A stretch of 64,000 nt of DNA from Gimesia maris (GTDB taxonomy: Bacteria > Planctomycetota > Planctomycetia > Planctomycetales > Planctomycetaceae). Shown one piece after another: positions 36,866 through 51,891 of this stretch. The notes below the pieces were generated by a model, which was not told where the DNA came from, did no database searches, and was given only the letters and a program-made list of their open reading frames with translations. Positions within the stretch are counted from its first letter, which is position 1; the number at the start of each line of letters is the position of its first letter. The stretch spans positions 4,045,001 through 4,109,000 of the forward strand of contig NZ_CP042910.1 in NCBI RefSeq assembly GCF_008298035.1. The letters are read 5' to 3'. A program made the translations under genes and the position numbers.

Positions 36866-39800
36866 GTCCATCAGTACCGGCCGTAACCAGCGTTCCATGT
36901 CTTCCAGGCTCATCTTTTTCCGTTCTGCCAGAGATTCCAGTTGATCCCGGTCAATTTTTCCCGTGTGGAAATAACGAGATTCGGGAGCAGAAAAATACCA
37001 GCCGGACACGGCTGCAGTCGGGTACATTGCGAAATGTTCGGTCAGATTCACCCCAATCTCTTGTTCCGCATTCAACATCTTGAACAAGGTCGCCTTCTCG
37101 GTATGATCGGGACAGGATGGATAGCCGGGAGCCGGACGAATCCCCTGGTACTCTTCCTTTATCAATGCATCGTTGCTCAGCGATTCATCAGCCGCATACC
37201 CCCAGAATTCTCTGCGGACGCGTGCATGCAGATGCTCGGCAAAGGCTTCCGCCAGTCGATCTGCCAGTGCTTTGACCATGATGCTGCTGTAGTCGTCATG
37301 CTCTGCTTCATACGACTTCGCCAGCTCCTCAGCTCCAATTCCCGCAGTTACCACGAAACCACCAATGTAGTCCTGTTGTCCGCTTTCTTTCGGCGCAATG
37401 AAATCCGCCAGCGACATCAGCGGCTTCTCTTCCTGTCCGCGTTTGCGTACCTGTTGTCGGATATGATGCAGATTCGCAATGACTTCGCCGCGATTTTCAT
37501 CTGCATAGACTTCAATATCATCCCCCTGCATACGATTCGCGGGCCAGAAACCGATGACAGCCCGCGCCTTAAGCAACTTTTCGTCGATGATCTTCTTCAG
37601 CATGGCCTGCCCGCTTTCAAACAGATCACGGGCGGCTTCACCCACCACGTCATCTTCCAGAATTCGGGGATACTTTCCAACCAGATTCCAGCTGATGAAA
37701 AACGGTGTCCAGTCGATATAATCGACCAGTTTTTCCAGAGGATAATCATCAAGCACCTGGGTGCCGGTGAACGAAGGCTTCGGTGGAGTATACTTCTCCC
37801 AGTCGATCTGCAGGCCCTGAGTCACTGCTTCCGCATAAGGCACCGGAGTTCCCTGTGGCTTACGATTGGCAACCCGTTCCCGAACGGTCACATACTCTGC
37901 TTTGATTTTGGCCACATAGTCATCATGCTGTTCATCCGAGATTAATGCCGCTGCGACTCCGACCGCACGCGATGCGTCAGGAACATACACAACCTGGTTT
38001 CTCGTATATTGCGGTTCAATTTTTACCGCCGTATGTGCTTTGGATGTCGTTGCACCGCCAATCATCAGTGGTAAATCCATTCCCAGGCGTTCCATCTCGG
38101 CCGCCACGGTAACCATCTCATCCAGCGAAGGTGTGATCAGGCCCGACAGCCCGATTACATCACACTGTTTTTCACGCGCCGTCTTTAAGATTGTCTCACA
38201 GGGAACCATCACTCCCAGATCAATGACCTCAAAATTATTACACTGCAACACTACGCCCACAATATTTTTGCCGATGTCGTGCACATCCCCTTTCACAGTC
38301 GCCATCAGAATGCGTCCGTTGGGTTTGCTTTCTTCCTGTTTTTCCATTTCGATATATGGCTGCAGATAAGCCACTGCCTGCTTCATGACGCGTGCCGACT
38401 TCACGACCTGGGGCAGGAACATTTTTCCCGCACCGAACAGATCCCCGACCACGTTCATACCGTCCATGAGCGGTCCTTCGATCACATCCAGCGGTCGAGG
38501 CAGTTCCTGACGAGCGAGTTCTGCATCTTCGATGATATAAGTGGAGATCCCTTTTACAAGCGCGTGTTCAATACGCTTGGTCACCGGCAACTCCCGCCAC
38601 GAGAGATCTTCCATTTTACTGGAACCGGCTTTACCATCGCCCCGATACTCTTCCGCGATCGCCAGTAACGCCTCGGTCCCTTCCGGTGTACGGTTCAGAA
38701 TTACATCTTCGACGCGATCCTTGAGTTTTGCAGGCAGATCATCATAAACCGCCAACTGGGTGGCATTCACGATACCCATATTCATACCGGCCTGAATCGC
38801 GTAGTACAGGAAAACCGAATGAATGGCTTCGCGCACCGGATTATTACCGCGGAAAGAGAAGGACACATTCGAAACTCCACCCGAGACACTGGCGTAAGGC
38901 AGGTTCTGGCGAATCCAGCGTGTCGCTTCGATGAAATCAACGGCATAGTTATTATGCTCGTCGATGCCTGTCGCAACCGCGAAGATATTCGGGTCGAAGA
39001 TGATGTCTTGTGGGGGAAAGTCTAACTGTTCGACGAGTAACTTATAAGAACGCGCGCAGATTTCTGTTTTCCGCTGTTGTGTATCGGCCTGCCCTTCTTC
39101 GTCAAACGCCATGATGACGACGGCTGCTCCATACATCTGGCAGAGCCGGGCCCGTTCCAGAAATTCCGCTTCCCCTTCCTTCAGGCTGATCGAGTTGACA
39201 ATCGGTTTACCCTGAATACACTTCAGGCCAGCAACGATGACTTCCCACTTGGATGAGTCCACCATCACCGGAACCCGCGCGATTTCCGGCTCGGTCGCGA
39301 CCAGATTCAGAAACAGGGTCATGGCTTTGACGGCATCCAGCATGCCTTCATCCATGTTGACATCCATCACATGAGCACCGTTCTGTACCTGCTCCAACGC
39401 CACTTCCAATGCCGTATCGTAATCGTCTTCCTTAATCAGTCGTTTAAAACGAGCCGATCCGGTAACATTACAGCGCTCGCCGACATTTACAAACAGGCTG
39501 TCTTTCGTGACATTAAACGGTTCCAGCCCGGAAAGGCGCAGTGCAGGCTCAATCTCGGGAATCGGACGCGGATAATGTTTTTCCATTGCCTCCGCGATCG
39601 CTTTGATGTGCGCCGGCGTTGTACCACAGCATCCCCCCAGAATATTCAGGAAACCACTGCTGGCAAATTCATCGACGATCTCTGCCATCTCTGCTGCAGA
39701 CTGATCGTATTCACCAAATTCATTGGGCAGCCCAGCATTGGGGTGCGCTGACACATAAGTATCAGCGACTCGCGAGAGCTCTTTGACATACTGTCGTAAT

Positions 39801-40567
39801 TCCTGAGCTCCGAGCGCGCAGTTTAATCCGATTGAAAAAGGCTTCGCATGTGACAGCGAATTCCAGAAGGCTTCTGTCGTCTGGCCTGAGAGAGTTCGTC
39901 CCGAGGCGTCGGTAATCGTCCCGGAGATCATGATCGGGAGTTCTAAGTTTTCCCGTTGAAAATATGTTTTCACAGCAAAAACAGCCGCTTTAGCATTAAG
40001 CGTATCGAAAATGGTCTCGATCAGAATCAGGTCGGCTCCTCCCTTGACCAGACCATCGATCGATTCCAGATAGTTTTCGACCAGTTCATCGTATGTCACG
40101 TTCCGGGCACCCGGGTCATTCACATCAGGTGAGATCGAACAGGTTCGACTGGTAGGCCCGAGAATACCGGCGACCCAGCGGGGCTTGTCCGGATTTTCTG
40201 CGGTAATCTCATCGGCAACCTCCCGCGCCAACCGGGCCGATTCCAGATTGAGTTCATGCACCAGAGATTCCATCTGGTAATCACTCTGAGATAATCGCGT
40301 TCCATTAAATGTGTTGGTCTCGATGATATCCGCGCCCGCTTCCAGGTACTCGCGGTGAATTCCCCGGATAATTTCCGGCTGCGTCAGGCTTAACAGGTCA
40401 TTGTTCCCGGCAATGTCCATATGATAATCGGCAAACCGTGATCCCCGGTAATCTGCTTCTTTCAGCTTATGGTTCTGAATCATGGTTCCCATAGCCCCGT
40501 CCAGTATCAGAATTCGTTTCTGAACGGCGGAATAGAGAGCTTCAATGCGAGCAGCGCGATCTGACAT
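36863..40567 (-). CDS. metH: Cobalamin-dependent methionine synthase
   Basis: 1,234 residues, full length. Homocysteine domain (about 1-330) with zinc ligands Cys250 (GLNCALGA), Cys313 and Cys314 (GGCCGTTP). Methyltetrahydrofolate domain (about 350-620) with [11 protein letters not shown]12 domain (about 650-890) with [13 protein letters not shown], His763 being the lower cobalt ligand. Activation domain with AdoMet motif [12 protein letters not shown] near 1155. It transfers the methyl group of 5-methyl-THF to homocysteine in the cytoplasm. All key residues are in place. It lies close to a B12 adenosyltransferase. No riboswitch was recognised in the 218 bases upstream. Confidence 0.97.
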   Translation of the reverse strand: MSDRAARIEALYSAVQKRILILDGAMGTMIQNHKLKEADYRGSRFADYHMDIAGNNDLLSLTQPEIIRGIHREYLEAGADIIETNTFNGTRLSQSDYQMESLVHELNLESARLAREVADEITAENPDKPRWVAGILGPTSRTCSISPDVNDPGARNVTYDELVENYLESIDGLVKGGADLILIETIFDTLNAKAAVFAVKTYFQRENLELPIMISGTITDASGRTLSGQTTEAFWNSLSHAKPFSIGLNCALGAQELRQYVKELSRVADTYVSAHPNAGLPNEFGEYDQSAAEMAEIVDEFASSGFLNILGGCCGTTPAHIKAIAEAMEKHYPRPIPEIEPALRLSGLEPFNVTKDSLFVNVGERCNVTGSARFKRLIKEDDYDTALEVALEQVQNGAHVMDVNMDEGMLDAVKAMTLFLNLVATEPEIARVPVMVDSSKWEVIVAGLKCIQGKPIVNSISLKEGEAEFLERARLCQMYGAAVVIMAFDEEGQADTQQRKTEICARSYKLLVEQLDFPPQDIIFDPNIFAVATGIDEHNNYAVDFIEATRWIRQNLPYASVSGGVSNVSFSFRGNNPVREAIHSVFLYYAIQAGMNMGIVNATQLAVYDDLPAKLKDRVEDVILNRTPEGTEALLAIAEEYRGDGKAGSSKMEDLSWRELPVTKRIEHALVKGISTYIIEDAELARQELPRPLDVIEGPLMDGMNVVGDLFGAGKMFLPQVVKSARVMKQAVAYLQPYIEMEKQEESKPNGRILMATVKGDVHDIGKNIVGVVLQCNNFEVIDLGVMVPCETILKTAREKQCDVIGLSGLITPSLDEMVTVAAEMERLGMDLPLMIGGATTSKAHTAVKIEPQYTRNQVVYVPDASRAVGVAAALISDEQHDDYVAKIKAEYVTVRERVANRKPQGTPVPYAEAVTQGLQIDWEKYTPPKPSFTGTQVLDDYPLEKLVDYIDWTPFFISWNLVGKYPRILEDDVVGEAARDLFESGQAMLKKIIDEKLLKARAVIGFWPANRMQGDDIEVYADENRGEVIANLHHIRQQVRKRGQEEKPLMSLADFIAPKESGQQDYIGGFVVTAGIGAEELAKSYEAEHDDYSSIMVKALADRLAEAFAEHLHARVRREFWGYAADESLSNDALIKEEYQGIRPAPGYPSCPDHTEKATLFKMLNAEQEIGVNLTEHFAMYPTAAVSGWYFSAPESRYFHTGKIDRDQLESLAERKKMSLEDMERWLRPVLMD

Positions 40568-40785
40568 ACCTGGGAAACCTGTACTAACTGTCTAATGGGG
40601 GTAATCTGAGGAATGAATTATTGACTTCACCGTGCCGCTGTAACCACACAGCTGGCGTTCAGAACAAACGAACAGACCCGGCGCGCGGTCAGACACAGTG
40701 AAGACACCAGTTCTGACCACCAGGATACGGTGACAGCAGGCATTTTAGCAGATCATCTGAAAAGCGAAACCGCTCGTGCACTGCT

Positions 40786-43700
40786 TTATTCAGTAGTCAG
40801 ATTCAAATCTGCCCCCGGTTGCGCACCAATCATGCCTGACAGTTCTTCCAGGTATGCCGGGGAAGAAATATGAGCCAGTTGCTTCTCAACCCATTCGCGC
40901 CGTTCCGGAATATAAAGACGGGTCACTTCCCGGTCATACCCCGGATGCACTGCGAAAGCTTCCAGATACTCCAGATGACGGTTCAATAAAGCAACTTCAC
41001 GTTCCTGTCGCGCCAGCAGACGCTTCTGATACCAGTCACTCTTCAGTAATGAATCCCGCGTAAACAGGGACCGGACTTCAGGATCATGAATGGTATACCC
41101 CTGCCAGTTACCCTGCGCCATTATCGAGAGAATGGCCTGTAAAGGAGGACAGGCCTCTTCATAGGAACCATCTTCGAAGTACTGCTTCGCTACACGTTGT
41201 TGTGCTTCCGCAATATATTGAATGCCATCGACAAACGATTCCAGATCCTGTTTTTCCGGCTTGAGAATTGTCTCATCAAAGACCGAAGCAGGGTTATCAA
41301 ATACGCGGCCAAAGAATCGTAACAGGAATTTATAAGTGATGCGATACCCCAGGCGGCTTGCCGGGATCTGCTGTCCCCCGTGTTCAAAGTCTTTGATGGG
41401 TTCCAGCAGACCTTCTTTAATCAGAAATTGCGGATCGCGTTCTTCAGCTGACATGCGGCACCAGATTTCCGGTATCAGCAGGCTGATATCATGGTCAACG
41501 CGCACATTCGGTCCGATATGACCGGCGGCTGTGGAAAAACCAGCGTACCCGGTCAGAATAAATCCAACCAGCGCACTGTTCAGATCAGCGGCAGGACGTA
41601 AGGCATTGAAAGGTCCCTTGGTTAAGGCCCCTTCACTGCCGGCACCGGTAGTAGAGGGACTCTTCCCCGTCAACGAACAGATAAAGTCCATGAACAGTTC
41701 GGGGAGTTCCTGGTAATGAATTGGTGAATAGACGGCAAGACTGCGGATTCCCTTTTCCTTGTCGGGTGGATTGTTACGCCGTCCCACCATGACTGCGTTA
41801 ACAGGATTGTGTACCGGCTGATCGGCAGGGATCGCCCGAAACAGACGGGTTGCCATCTTCGTGACATAAGTATTGAATGGTTTCACCAGATCAGGACGAA
41901 TCTGCAGATAGCGTGGATTTTTGGTCGGCTTACCATCGATCTGGCGTGGATTCGCCGAACAGACGACATAGCTGCTGTTCGATTCTTCTGCTGCTTTAAG
42001 CATTTCCTGCATGGGAGCACTGAAGGCGTCAAAATCGACCACGTACTTGCTCATCTCGCGGACCTGCTGATTCGTCAACGGTTCAAAATTCGAGATGAAG
42101 TTACCTGGCCGAGACAGGTCGGCTTCAGTCTGCTTGTCCAGGCCGCGGACGATCGCATCGTCGGGCCGTTGAAACAGGCGATACTCACTGTTGATCACAA
42201 ACTTGCAGCTTTCAAATTTTTCTCCTTCAGCCAGGTGGTTTAACGACCGCGCGGGGACCACGACAGAAGCACTGATGTCATCCTCGGTCTGAATCTTCAT
42301 CGAAGCGATAAAATCCTGGCGGACTTTGAACGTTCGCCAGCCGGACAATGAAAACAGACCGACCCGCAAGTAAGTTCCCACCAGCTTGCGTTCCCGATAC
42401 TTCAATTCATGACCGTACGTACCATTGACAATATCTACGCCGAAGTGGTCGTCCCAGTCCTGTCCCCAGTCAGACCAGTAAATACGCTTGATGATAAAGA
42501 CCAGCGCCCGAATATGATCGGGAATGGCATCTAACCATTCGTTGTACTCCGGAGTGTAAGCTGGCGACGGAGTCAACAGCTTGATCACACTCCCCAGTGA
42601 ACGCGTCTGGTCGAGTACCTTGCGGCTGGGACTAAGATTGGGATGTCCTTCCGGCAGAGGTTCCAGCCAGCGTTCTGAATAATCCTTCTCGATGATTTCG
42701 CGGACATACTCCATGTCCTGCTCATAGTTAGAGACAAACACGGGACCATACAGCATATAATCCGTCAACGATTTACTGATTTCACTCTTACCCCCGCCCG
42801 ACACAGTACACGGCTTATGACAGAAAATTCCTTCTCCCGTCGTACCGACAATCCTCCACGAGGGAGCGGCCGGATGCTTTTCCATCCGCAGATGATATCC
42901 GGAAGGAGCCATGTAGATATTTCCGGGAAGCAGTGGAATCGAATGCTGCTTGCCGTCGCGGGTCCAGCGAATACACTGTTCCGGCAAACTGGCGTAGGCG
43001 TCTTCCGGGATATAAATCAGTTCCGGATAATTCTGATCGATTCCGTATCCTTCCTCTTTGCCCTCAATGTGGTCACCATAATCATTGAGGACATCCTTGA
43101 AGGTTCGGCCGTTATAGCGGACGCTGTTCATCTGGAAGCCTTCGCCCAGGTTGTAACTGGGATAAGCCATCGTGCCACCAGCGTGCTCTTCTTCCGCATT
43201 TCCAAACAGATTCGCAGAGTAACTGATCTGGGTTTTGACTTCCTTTTTGCAGTAACCGAAATAGTTATCTGCAATTAATGTTACGATCACGCCGGCATCG
43301 GTACGACAGGTCATCTTGAATGCCATACCGTCGTTGTAGAGTTCGTCTTCCGATTTCCAGCACATGCTGTCCCGCTGCTGACGTTCGGTTGCATCGTCCC
43401 AGTGAGGCAAACCGACTTCTTTCTTGGTCAGTTTCGTCAGATGCGGTGCCAGGATGACAGCGCCGGTATGCCCGGTCCAGTGCATCACATCCAGACCGGA
43501 ATCGTTGATCGGTACATAAGGATCGCCGGCGTTCCCAAAAATTGATTCCACGAAATCCAGGTTGCTCACCAGCGTTCCGGGAGCGAAGAAACGCACTTCC
43601 ATCCGTTTTTCAGGCGTTACGCCTTTCACTTCGGGACAGACAATCGGACGCAATAATAATGAAGCCCAGCCGGAAGCTGGCTCTTCCTGTTTCGCGGTAA

Positions 43701-44337
43701 ACGGAAACAGTTTCAGTTCTTCAGGAGGTACCATAGCGGTTTCGAACATTTTCACGAAGGTTGCCCGCGGAACGGCCCGTTTATCTCCGGCAATCGGCAG
43801 TCCGCCTTCGGTGACATGAAACGTTCCGACCGTCGTGCGGCGGTCATGCTTCGGGTTGTGCAGCACGCCATTCTTGACCCGGTAAGACTGAACGAGGTCA
43901 CTGAAAAATTCATCATGCTCAATAGGGAGTGACAATTCGCGTGCCAGGCCAAACCGATCCAGTACCAGTGTACGACCGGGTAGCTTCAACTCATCTCCCC
44001 CTGGAACATCACTGAAGTGAGTCTGCAGAAAACGCTCAATTCGCTGGTCTGCCGGACAGCGGTGATTCACCAGTAACCGGTTTTTCTGACGGTGATTCTC
44101 CAGTAAACCCTTGGCGACTTCTGCAAAGGTACGGTCGGCGTCAGTTAATGCAGCCGGGTAGCCGTTGGCAATCAACTGTAGATTCAGATACCTCAGAATC
44201 TCATCACGATCTTCATTACATGTCGAATTCCCGTTTTCATCCAGTCCCAGTGCCTGGCGAAAGGGTTCGTTTGTTTTATCGGAACTGATTTTCAGAGACC
44301 GAGGGGGGGAAATTCGTGGACCGTCGCTGTTTAACAT
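40786..44337 (-). CDS. Candidate PPi-dependent phosphoenolpyruvate carboxykinase (long type)
   Basis: About 1,183 residues from the ATG at 44337 ([10 protein letters not shown]); the frame is open to 44436, but the extra part does not look conserved. There is no signal peptide. Length and overall character fit the ~1,100-1,200-residue PPi-type PEPCKs described from Entamoeba and Propionibacterium, which make oxaloacetate from PEP, CO2 and phosphate. A P-loop-like [12 protein letters not shown] (Lys517) matches the kinase loop of PEPCKs, and [14 protein letters not shown] and [18 protein letters not shown] look like conserved core. The assignment is from memory of the family without alignment. 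Alternative: another large conserved protein of unknown function. It stands alone, 218 bases downstream of metH's start on the same strand. Confidence 0.5.
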   Translation of the reverse strand: MLNSDGPRISPPRSLKISSDKTNEPFRQALGLDENGNSTCNEDRDEILRYLNLQLIANGYPAALTDADRTFAEVAKGLLENHRQKNRLLVNHRCPADQRIERFLQTHFSDVPGGDELKLPGRTLVLDRFGLARELSLPIEHDEFFSDLVQSYRVKNGVLHNPKHDRRTTVGTFHVTEGGLPIAGDKRAVPRATFVKMFETAMVPPEELKLFPFTAKQEEPASGWASLLLRPIVCPEVKGVTPEKRMEVRFFAPGTLVSNLDFVESIFGNAGDPYVPINDSGLDVMHWTGHTGAVILAPHLTKLTKKEVGLPHWDDATERQQRDSMCWKSEDELYNDGMAFKMTCRTDAGVIVTLIADNYFGYCKKEVKTQISYSANLFGNAEEEHAGGTMAYPSYNLGEGFQMNSVRYNGRTFKDVLNDYGDHIEGKEEGYGIDQNYPELIYIPEDAYASLPEQCIRWTRDGKQHSIPLLPGNIYMAPSGYHLRMEKHPAAPSWRIVGTTGEGIFCHKPCTVSGGGKSEISKSLTDYMLYGPVFVSNYEQDMEYVREIIEKDYSERWLEPLPEGHPNLSPSRKVLDQTRSLGSVIKLLTPSPAYTPEYNEWLDAIPDHIRALVFIIKRIYWSDWGQDWDDHFGVDIVNGTYGHELKYRERKLVGTYLRVGLFSLSGWRTFKVRQDFIASMKIQTEDDISASVVVPARSLNHLAEGEKFESCKFVINSEYRLFQRPDDAIVRGLDKQTEADLSRPGNFISNFEPLTNQQVREMSKYVVDFDAFSAPMQEMLKAAEESNSSYVVCSANPRQIDGKPTKNPRYLQIRPDLVKPFNTYVTKMATRLFRAIPADQPVHNPVNAVMVGRRNNPPDKEKGIRSLAVYSPIHYQELPELFMDFICSLTGKSPSTTGAGSEGALTKGPFNALRPAADLNSALVGFILTGYAGFSTAAGHIGPNVRVDHDISLLIPEIWCRMSAEERDPQFLIKEGLLEPIKDFEHGGQQIPASRLGYRITYKFLLRFFGRVFDNPASVFDETILKPEKQDLESFVDGIQYIAEAQQRVAKQYFEDGSYEEACPPLQAILSIMAQGNWQGYTIHDPEVRSLFTRDSLLKSDWYQKRLLARQEREVALLNRHLEYLEAFAVHPGYDREVTRLYIPERREWVEKQLAHISSPAYLEELSGMIGAQPGADLNLTTE

Positions 44338-44633
44338 GATGTGATGGCTTCTGGAAAAATGAAGAGCGGATAAGATTTTGGGCGTTTCGAGCGCACTGAG
44401 AGCGGGTATCTGAATGAGATCCGGGCACAAGATCACAGCTTCAGCTTAGCCTGCAGTATATTCGAAAATATTGTAGCGTCAACGGTTCACATTCACAGTT
44501 CCTGTCCCGGAATAGAGAATCAGTCAAACGCTAACCACCTATCTTAAAGAGACTTAGAAATCGAATATTCTCTCAGGACAGCGGGAGCAGATCTGATGAT
44601 TGATCACAAGGATGACTGCACATGGCATTCTAG

Positions 44634-44723
44634 AAGCTGTCAGATTTGACCATTGCGTCTCCGGATCTATGATACTCGCTCTAAATGGCCTGGAGACGCT
44701 ACAGTAAAACTGGACACAGTTTA
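44634..44723 (+). repeat. 92-bp hairpin repeat, copy D
   Basis: Arms CAGATTTGACCATTGCGTCT and GGAGACGCTACAGTAAAACT are clearly inverted; centre GATACTCGCTCTAAATGGCC. It ends GACACAGTTTAA, overlapping the stop codon of the DUF1501 gene (44721-44723). Confidence 0.8.
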
Positions 44724-46085
44724 ATACAATTCGGGAATCGGCTGTTTATCATCGTCAATCAGATAACGGGGACGACCGGAGAGGTCGGTAATCTGAGCGG
44801 TGGCGATGTTGATCCCCAGATTCTGGTACAACGTCGCAAAGATTTCCTGAACATGTACGGGCCGATCCAGTGGCACTCCGCCGACACGATCTGTCTGTCC
44901 CACCACACGGCCTCCCTGAATTCCGCCACCGGCCAGCAGCACGGACTGCGTTCCCGGCCAATGGTCGCGGCCCCCTTTGGCATTGATTCTTGGAGTCCTG
45001 CCGAACTCACCCCAGACGATGACAGTCGTCTGCTCCAGCAACCCCCGTTCTTCCAGATCTTGCAGAAAGACGGCAAGCGAGTGATCAAAAACGGGTAAAT
45101 ATTTTCTTGACAGGTACTCAATCGAGCCCTCGCGGTTGGCGTGCCAGTCCCACGCGCCAAACGCGACACTCACACAACGGACCCCCGCCTCCACCAGTCG
45201 TCGCGCCAGTAACAAATGCTGCGGGCTTTGCGGGGCACCACCAAAACTCGGATCCGTCTTTTGCAGTTTACCATAGCGATCTCGCACGGACTGCGGTTCC
45301 TGTTCCAGATCCATGGCGGCAGCAAAACGCCCGGATGAGAGCATCTGAAAAGCCTGATCCTGAAAATCATCAATCCCTTCAGCTGTAAATCTCGACTGAT
45401 TCTGTTTGACGGTTTCCAGTAAAACCCGGCGTTCATTGAAACGATTCAGATCTATGCCATTCAAAATCAGGTCTGATTTGACTTCTCCTTCCAATGCAAA
45501 GGGAACATGTTTGTAACCGGTAAACCCAGGCCAGGACGGATTCCCCTGCAGATGGCTCCCGTTATTATTGTATGGGTTATAACTCATCTTGGGGGCAGCA
45601 TCGACATAGGGAATCATGCCTCCCCTGCCTGGTCCCAATAGCTGAGAAACAATCGATCCGAATGAAGGCCAGCCGCCAGCAGGCTCGCCATCTTCAGTCC
45701 GTCCTCCGGCACGTCCTGTATAACACTGAAACGATTCATGTCGGTTTTCCATTCCGACCAGAGTCCGCACGACTGAAAATTTATCCGCAATCTTCGACAA
45801 CTCGGGCAGCAGTTCACAAAACTGCACTCCCGGCACGCGCGACTGGGTCGCTGCAAAAGAACCGCGGATCTCACTCGGAGCATCCGGTTTGGGATCAAAG
45901 GTCTCAAACTGAGTTGGACCTCCCGGCAGATAAATCATCACCACTGACTGTTGCTTCGAAGTCTGTGGTAAACCGGCAACAGCTTCAGATAACCTTCCCA
46001 GAGAAAGTCCACCAGTAAGTCCCAGGGAGCCAAGCTGTATAAATTGACGCCGCGATAGCTCTGCCGAAGACGGAAAATGTCTCAT
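44721..46085 (-). CDS. DUF1501 (sulfatase-like) exported protein
   Basis: 454 residues. The N-terminus has a twin-arginine signal, SRRQFIQLGSLGLTGGLSLG. The DUF1501 domain is an alkaline-phosphatase/sulfatase-like fold: VVMIYLPGGPTQFETFDPKP at the start, VSVAFGAWDWHANREGS and VIVWGEFGRTPRINAKGGRDHWP near the end, where conserved Asp/His residues could bind metal. In planctomycetes it is usually paired with a DUF1553/DUF1549 gene; none is seen here, which is less common. The substrate is not known. Confidence 0.9.
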   Translation of the reverse strand: MRHFPSSAELSRRQFIQLGSLGLTGGLSLGRLSEAVAGLPQTSKQQSVVMIYLPGGPTQFETFDPKPDAPSEIRGSFAATQSRVPGVQFCELLPELSKIADKFSVVRTLVGMENRHESFQCYTGRAGGRTEDGEPAGGWPSFGSIVSQLLGPGRGGMIPYVDAAPKMSYNPYNNNGSHLQGNPSWPGFTGYKHVPFALEGEVKSDLILNGIDLNRFNERRVLLETVKQNQSRFTAEGIDDFQDQAFQMLSSGRFAAAMDLEQEPQSVRDRYGKLQKTDPSFGGAPQSPQHLLLARRLVEAGVRCVSVAFGAWDWHANREGSIEYLSRKYLPVFDHSLAVFLQDLEERGLLEQTTVIVWGEFGRTPRINAKGGRDHWPGTQSVLLAGGGIQGGRVVGQTDRVGGVPLDRPVHVQEIFATLYQNLGINIATAQITDLSGRPRYLIDDDKQPIPELY

Positions 46086-46369
46086 AAATGTTCTCCAATA
46101 TGTAGTTGTAAACTACCAGACCGGATTCACCATCTCAACCCCAGCTTTCATTCATGAATGTCTAAACCTTTGAATGGTGATACTTTCAGTAAACAGAACA
46201 CCGCTGGGCTGACATAGCTGATATACAAAGAGTAGAGCAACTTAAGTATTTTAATTAAAAGAAAGGCAATCCACTGGTAGCAGTTTTCATTTCAGAATTT
46301 GAATCATAAAATTACCACTACGCCCCGAACTCACCAGATCGCTCATCTTAAATCTCAGGATAGATTTAA

Positions 46370-47698
46370 ATGGTTCATGAAGAATATGTGGAGCGTCTAG
46401 TAAACCTGCTGGACGCCGACGCCAATCTGATCTTCAACATGACGTATGAAGAAGCCACTGAACTTGTTGGCAGCGGATCCGCTGAACAGGTGCGTCAAAT
46501 TGACGGACAGTTTGCGCTCGTACATAAGAATGGTACCTGCGTTCGAATGGCGCGCTCAATTGGCAGACCGATGCGGTTCTTTCTGGCAAAGCGCGCAGAA
46601 GGTCCCTGCCTGATCATCGCCGAGCGGATCGATGAAATTTATGAGTTTCTCAAAAGCGAAGGGCTGGACGATCAATTCCACCCCTCCTACACACGGATGG
46701 TTCCCGCACACTATGTTCTGGAACTGCAGTTGATCGGCTGTCCCGATCCGAATCCGAAAACAACACGATTCTTTACGCCTGCCCGCAATCGACTTCCCAA
46801 TCAACTCAATGAGATTGGAAAACAGTATATCAGTGCGGTTTCGCGGGAAATCCATAAGTGGCTTGATACGATCCCCCCCCAGCAACCGATTGGCGTCCTC
46901 TTCTCAGGCGGAGTCGATAGTGGCGCCATCTTTCTCCTCGTCTACCATGCACTGCTGATGCGGAAAGAATCCCCTTCCCGACTGAAGGCATTCTCGTTGT
47001 CAATTGATGGGGAAGGAAGTGATTGCAGACAGGCAAGACAGTTTCTGGAACAGATGAATCTCAGCCTGTTTCTGGAAATAATCGACGTCCCACAGGAAAG
47101 CCTTGACTGCCAGGAAACAATTCGCATCGTTGAGGATTACAAACAGCTGGATGTCCAGGCGGCAACCATGACTTATGCTTTGTGCAAAAAAATCCGGGAG
47201 CTCTATCCTCGCTGGAAATATCTGATCGACGGCGATGGTGGAGACGAGAATCTCAAAGACTATCCGATCGACGCAAACCCGGAACTGACGATTCGCAGTG
47301 TTTTGAATAACCTGATGCTCTATCAGGAAGGTTGGGGAGTGGAAGCGGTTAAGCATTCCCTGACGTATTCAGGCGGTCAAAGTCGCGGACACGTCCGAAC
47401 CTATGCACCGGCGCGCAGCCTGGGTTTTTCGGGATTCAGTCCTTATGCCCTGCCGAACGTGATTGATATCGCAGAAGGCATTCCCTATATCGAACTCACC
47501 GAATGGAATCATGAGAAACTCTATGCACTCAAGGGTGATATCGTCTGTCGCGGTGTGAAACAGGTAACCGGGTTTTCCATGCCCGTCTATCCCAAGCGGC
47601 GTTTTCAGGAAGGTACAGTAAATCGAGAATCGTTTCATTCCCTGTTTTCCGATTCAGAAAATTCTTATCGTCAGACCCTGCACTCACTTTATGAGTAA
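46370..47698 (+). CDS. Asparagine-synthetase-like protein
   Basis: 442 residues. C-terminal PP-loop ATP-pyrophosphatase domain with LFSGGVDSGAIF (178-189) and the Asn-synthetase signature DGDGGDEN (287-294). The N-terminal 150 residues resemble the glutaminase half (IDGQFALVHKNG, GRPMRFFLAKR, IIAERIDEIYEF), but there is no Cys at position 2 and the start is missing, so it cannot hydrolyse glutamine. It should activate a carboxylate as an adenylate and use free ammonia or another amine. It is only 3 bases from a radical-SAM gene, so the two probably act in one pathway. Confidence 0.8.
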   Translation: MVHEEYVERLVNLLDADANLIFNMTYEEATELVGSGSAEQVRQIDGQFALVHKNGTCVRMARSIGRPMRFFLAKRAEGPCLIIAERIDEIYEFLKSEGLDDQFHPSYTRMVPAHYVLELQLIGCPDPNPKTTRFFTPARNRLPNQLNEIGKQYISAVSREIHKWLDTIPPQQPIGVLFSGGVDSGAIFLLVYHALLMRKESPSRLKAFSLSIDGEGSDCRQARQFLEQMNLSLFLEIIDVPQESLDCQETIRIVEDYKQLDVQAATMTYALCKKIRELYPRWKYLIDGDGGDENLKDYPIDANPELTIRSVLNNLMLYQEGWGVEAVKHSLTYSGGQSRGHVRTYAPARSLGFSGFSPYALPNVIDIAEGIPYIELTEWNHEKLYALKGDIVCRGVKQVTGFSMPVYPKRRFQEGTVNRESFHSLFSDSENSYRQTLHSLYE

Positions 47699-47701
47699 TG
47701 A

Positions 47702-48622
47702 ATGCCTGTCCCGAACTTTACTGATCAACAGATTCTGGCAGCCCGCCCGCCTAAAAACAGTGTGTCCCCACTACGGCCGTATGCTTTCCTGAATGAAACT
47801 GAGTATATCGCAACAGGACAGACGGCTGAAATTTCAACCATTTTTCTGACGAATCGGGAATGCCCTTTTCGCTGCCTGATGTGTGATCTCTGGAAAAACA
47901 CCTTAGATGAATCTGTCGCACCGGGACAGATCATCCAACAGATTCGCTATGCCCTGGGTAATCTGCCCCCCGCTACCCGGATCAAGCTGTATAACAGCGG
48001 AAACTTTTTCGATGCCAGGGCCGTACCTCCAAAAGATCTCCCTGGGATTGCCGCGCTTGTCCAATGCTATGACCGGGTGATTGTGGAAAATCATCCCCTG
48101 CTCTGCAATCAGTCCTGTCTGGACTTTCAACAGCAACTTACCGGGCAACTGGAAATTGCGCTGGGCCTGGAAACCGTTCATCCGGACATTCTCAAGGCGT
48201 TAAATAAAAGAATGACACTGGATGATTTCGCACGCGCCAATGAATTTCTATTAAATCATGCGATTGAAACCCGCGTTTTCATTCTTTTGAAACCGCCCTT
48301 CATGGAAGAACAGGAGGGCATTGACTGGGGAATTCGCTCGGTTGAATATGCCTTTTCGCAGGGAGTCTCCTGCTGTTCCCTGATCCCGACACGCGCAGGA
48401 AACGGCATGCTGGAACAATTGCAGCAAAACGGGCAGTACAGTCTGCCAGCTTTCACTTCGATCGAAACCACTCTGAAATCCTGCCTGCAGCTAAACCAGG
48501 GGCGGGTTTTCATGGACCTCTGGGACCTGGATCTCCTCTACCGGAGCGAACCTGATCTGCGGCAGCGACTGGCGAGATTGGAACAGATGAATCTCACACA
48601 GACCATTGCCTCTGACTCCTGA
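47702..48622 (+). CDS. Radical SAM protein (Elp3/RaSEA-like)
   Basis: 306 residues. 4Fe-4S cluster motif CPFRCLMC (Cys54, Cys58, Cys61), then a SAM-barrel with IKLYNSGNFFDARAVPP, IVENHPLL and GLETVHPDILKALNKRM, close in style to the Elp3/archaeosine-synthase-beta (RaSEA) group. No B12 or acetyltransferase domain follows. Together with the asparagine-synthetase-like gene 3 bases upstream it forms a two-gene unit. In archaea, RaSEA works with a tRNA-modifying amidotransferase-like partner, but that parallel is only suggestive. Confidence 0.8.
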   Translation: MPVPNFTDQQILAARPPKNSVSPLRPYAFLNETEYIATGQTAEISTIFLTNRECPFRCLMCDLWKNTLDESVAPGQIIQQIRYALGNLPPATRIKLYNSGNFFDARAVPPKDLPGIAALVQCYDRVIVENHPLLCNQSCLDFQQQLTGQLEIALGLETVHPDILKALNKRMTLDDFARANEFLLNHAIETRVFILLKPPFMEEQEGIDWGIRSVEYAFSQGVSCCSLIPTRAGNGMLEQLQQNGQYSLPAFTSIETTLKSCLQLNQGRVFMDLWDLDLLYRSEPDLRQRLARLEQMNLTQTIASDS

Positions 48623-48632
48623 CATGCACTGC

Positions 48633-51672
<3,040 letters not shown>

Positions 51673-51794
51673 TGTAATCTATCCTCGAATTGAATTTGAT
51701 TCGGTTTCTGAAAGCAGGTAAGCATCGGCTTACCTGCAGTGTAGTCGGTTTAATCGAAATCGCAATACATGGTCTGCGTGCTGCGTGTCTTCCA

Positions 51795-51885
51795 GGTCGC
51801 ATCACATTTTACGCTGGCGTCGCCAATCTTATCTACTCGATCCAAATGGCTCTGGAAACGCGACAGTAAAACGGGACACCGTCTA
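51795..51885 (+). repeat. 92-bp hairpin repeat, copy E
   Basis: Arms GCATCACATTTTACGCTGGC and GGAAACGCGACAGTAAAACG; centre TCTACTCGATCCAAATGGC. The most complete copy. Ends 6 bases before the stop codon of the antiporter gene (51892). Confidence 0.85.
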
Positions 51886-51891
51886 AATGGA

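Noticed and set aside
36941-37945. 334-codon open frame on the plus strand inside metH
   Set aside because: It is the antisense of a fully conserved metH region, and the product resembles nothing.
40568-40785. Possible B12 or SAM riboswitch upstream of metH
   Set aside because: I looked for the conserved core elements of cobalamin and SAM riboswitches on the minus strand and could not find them.
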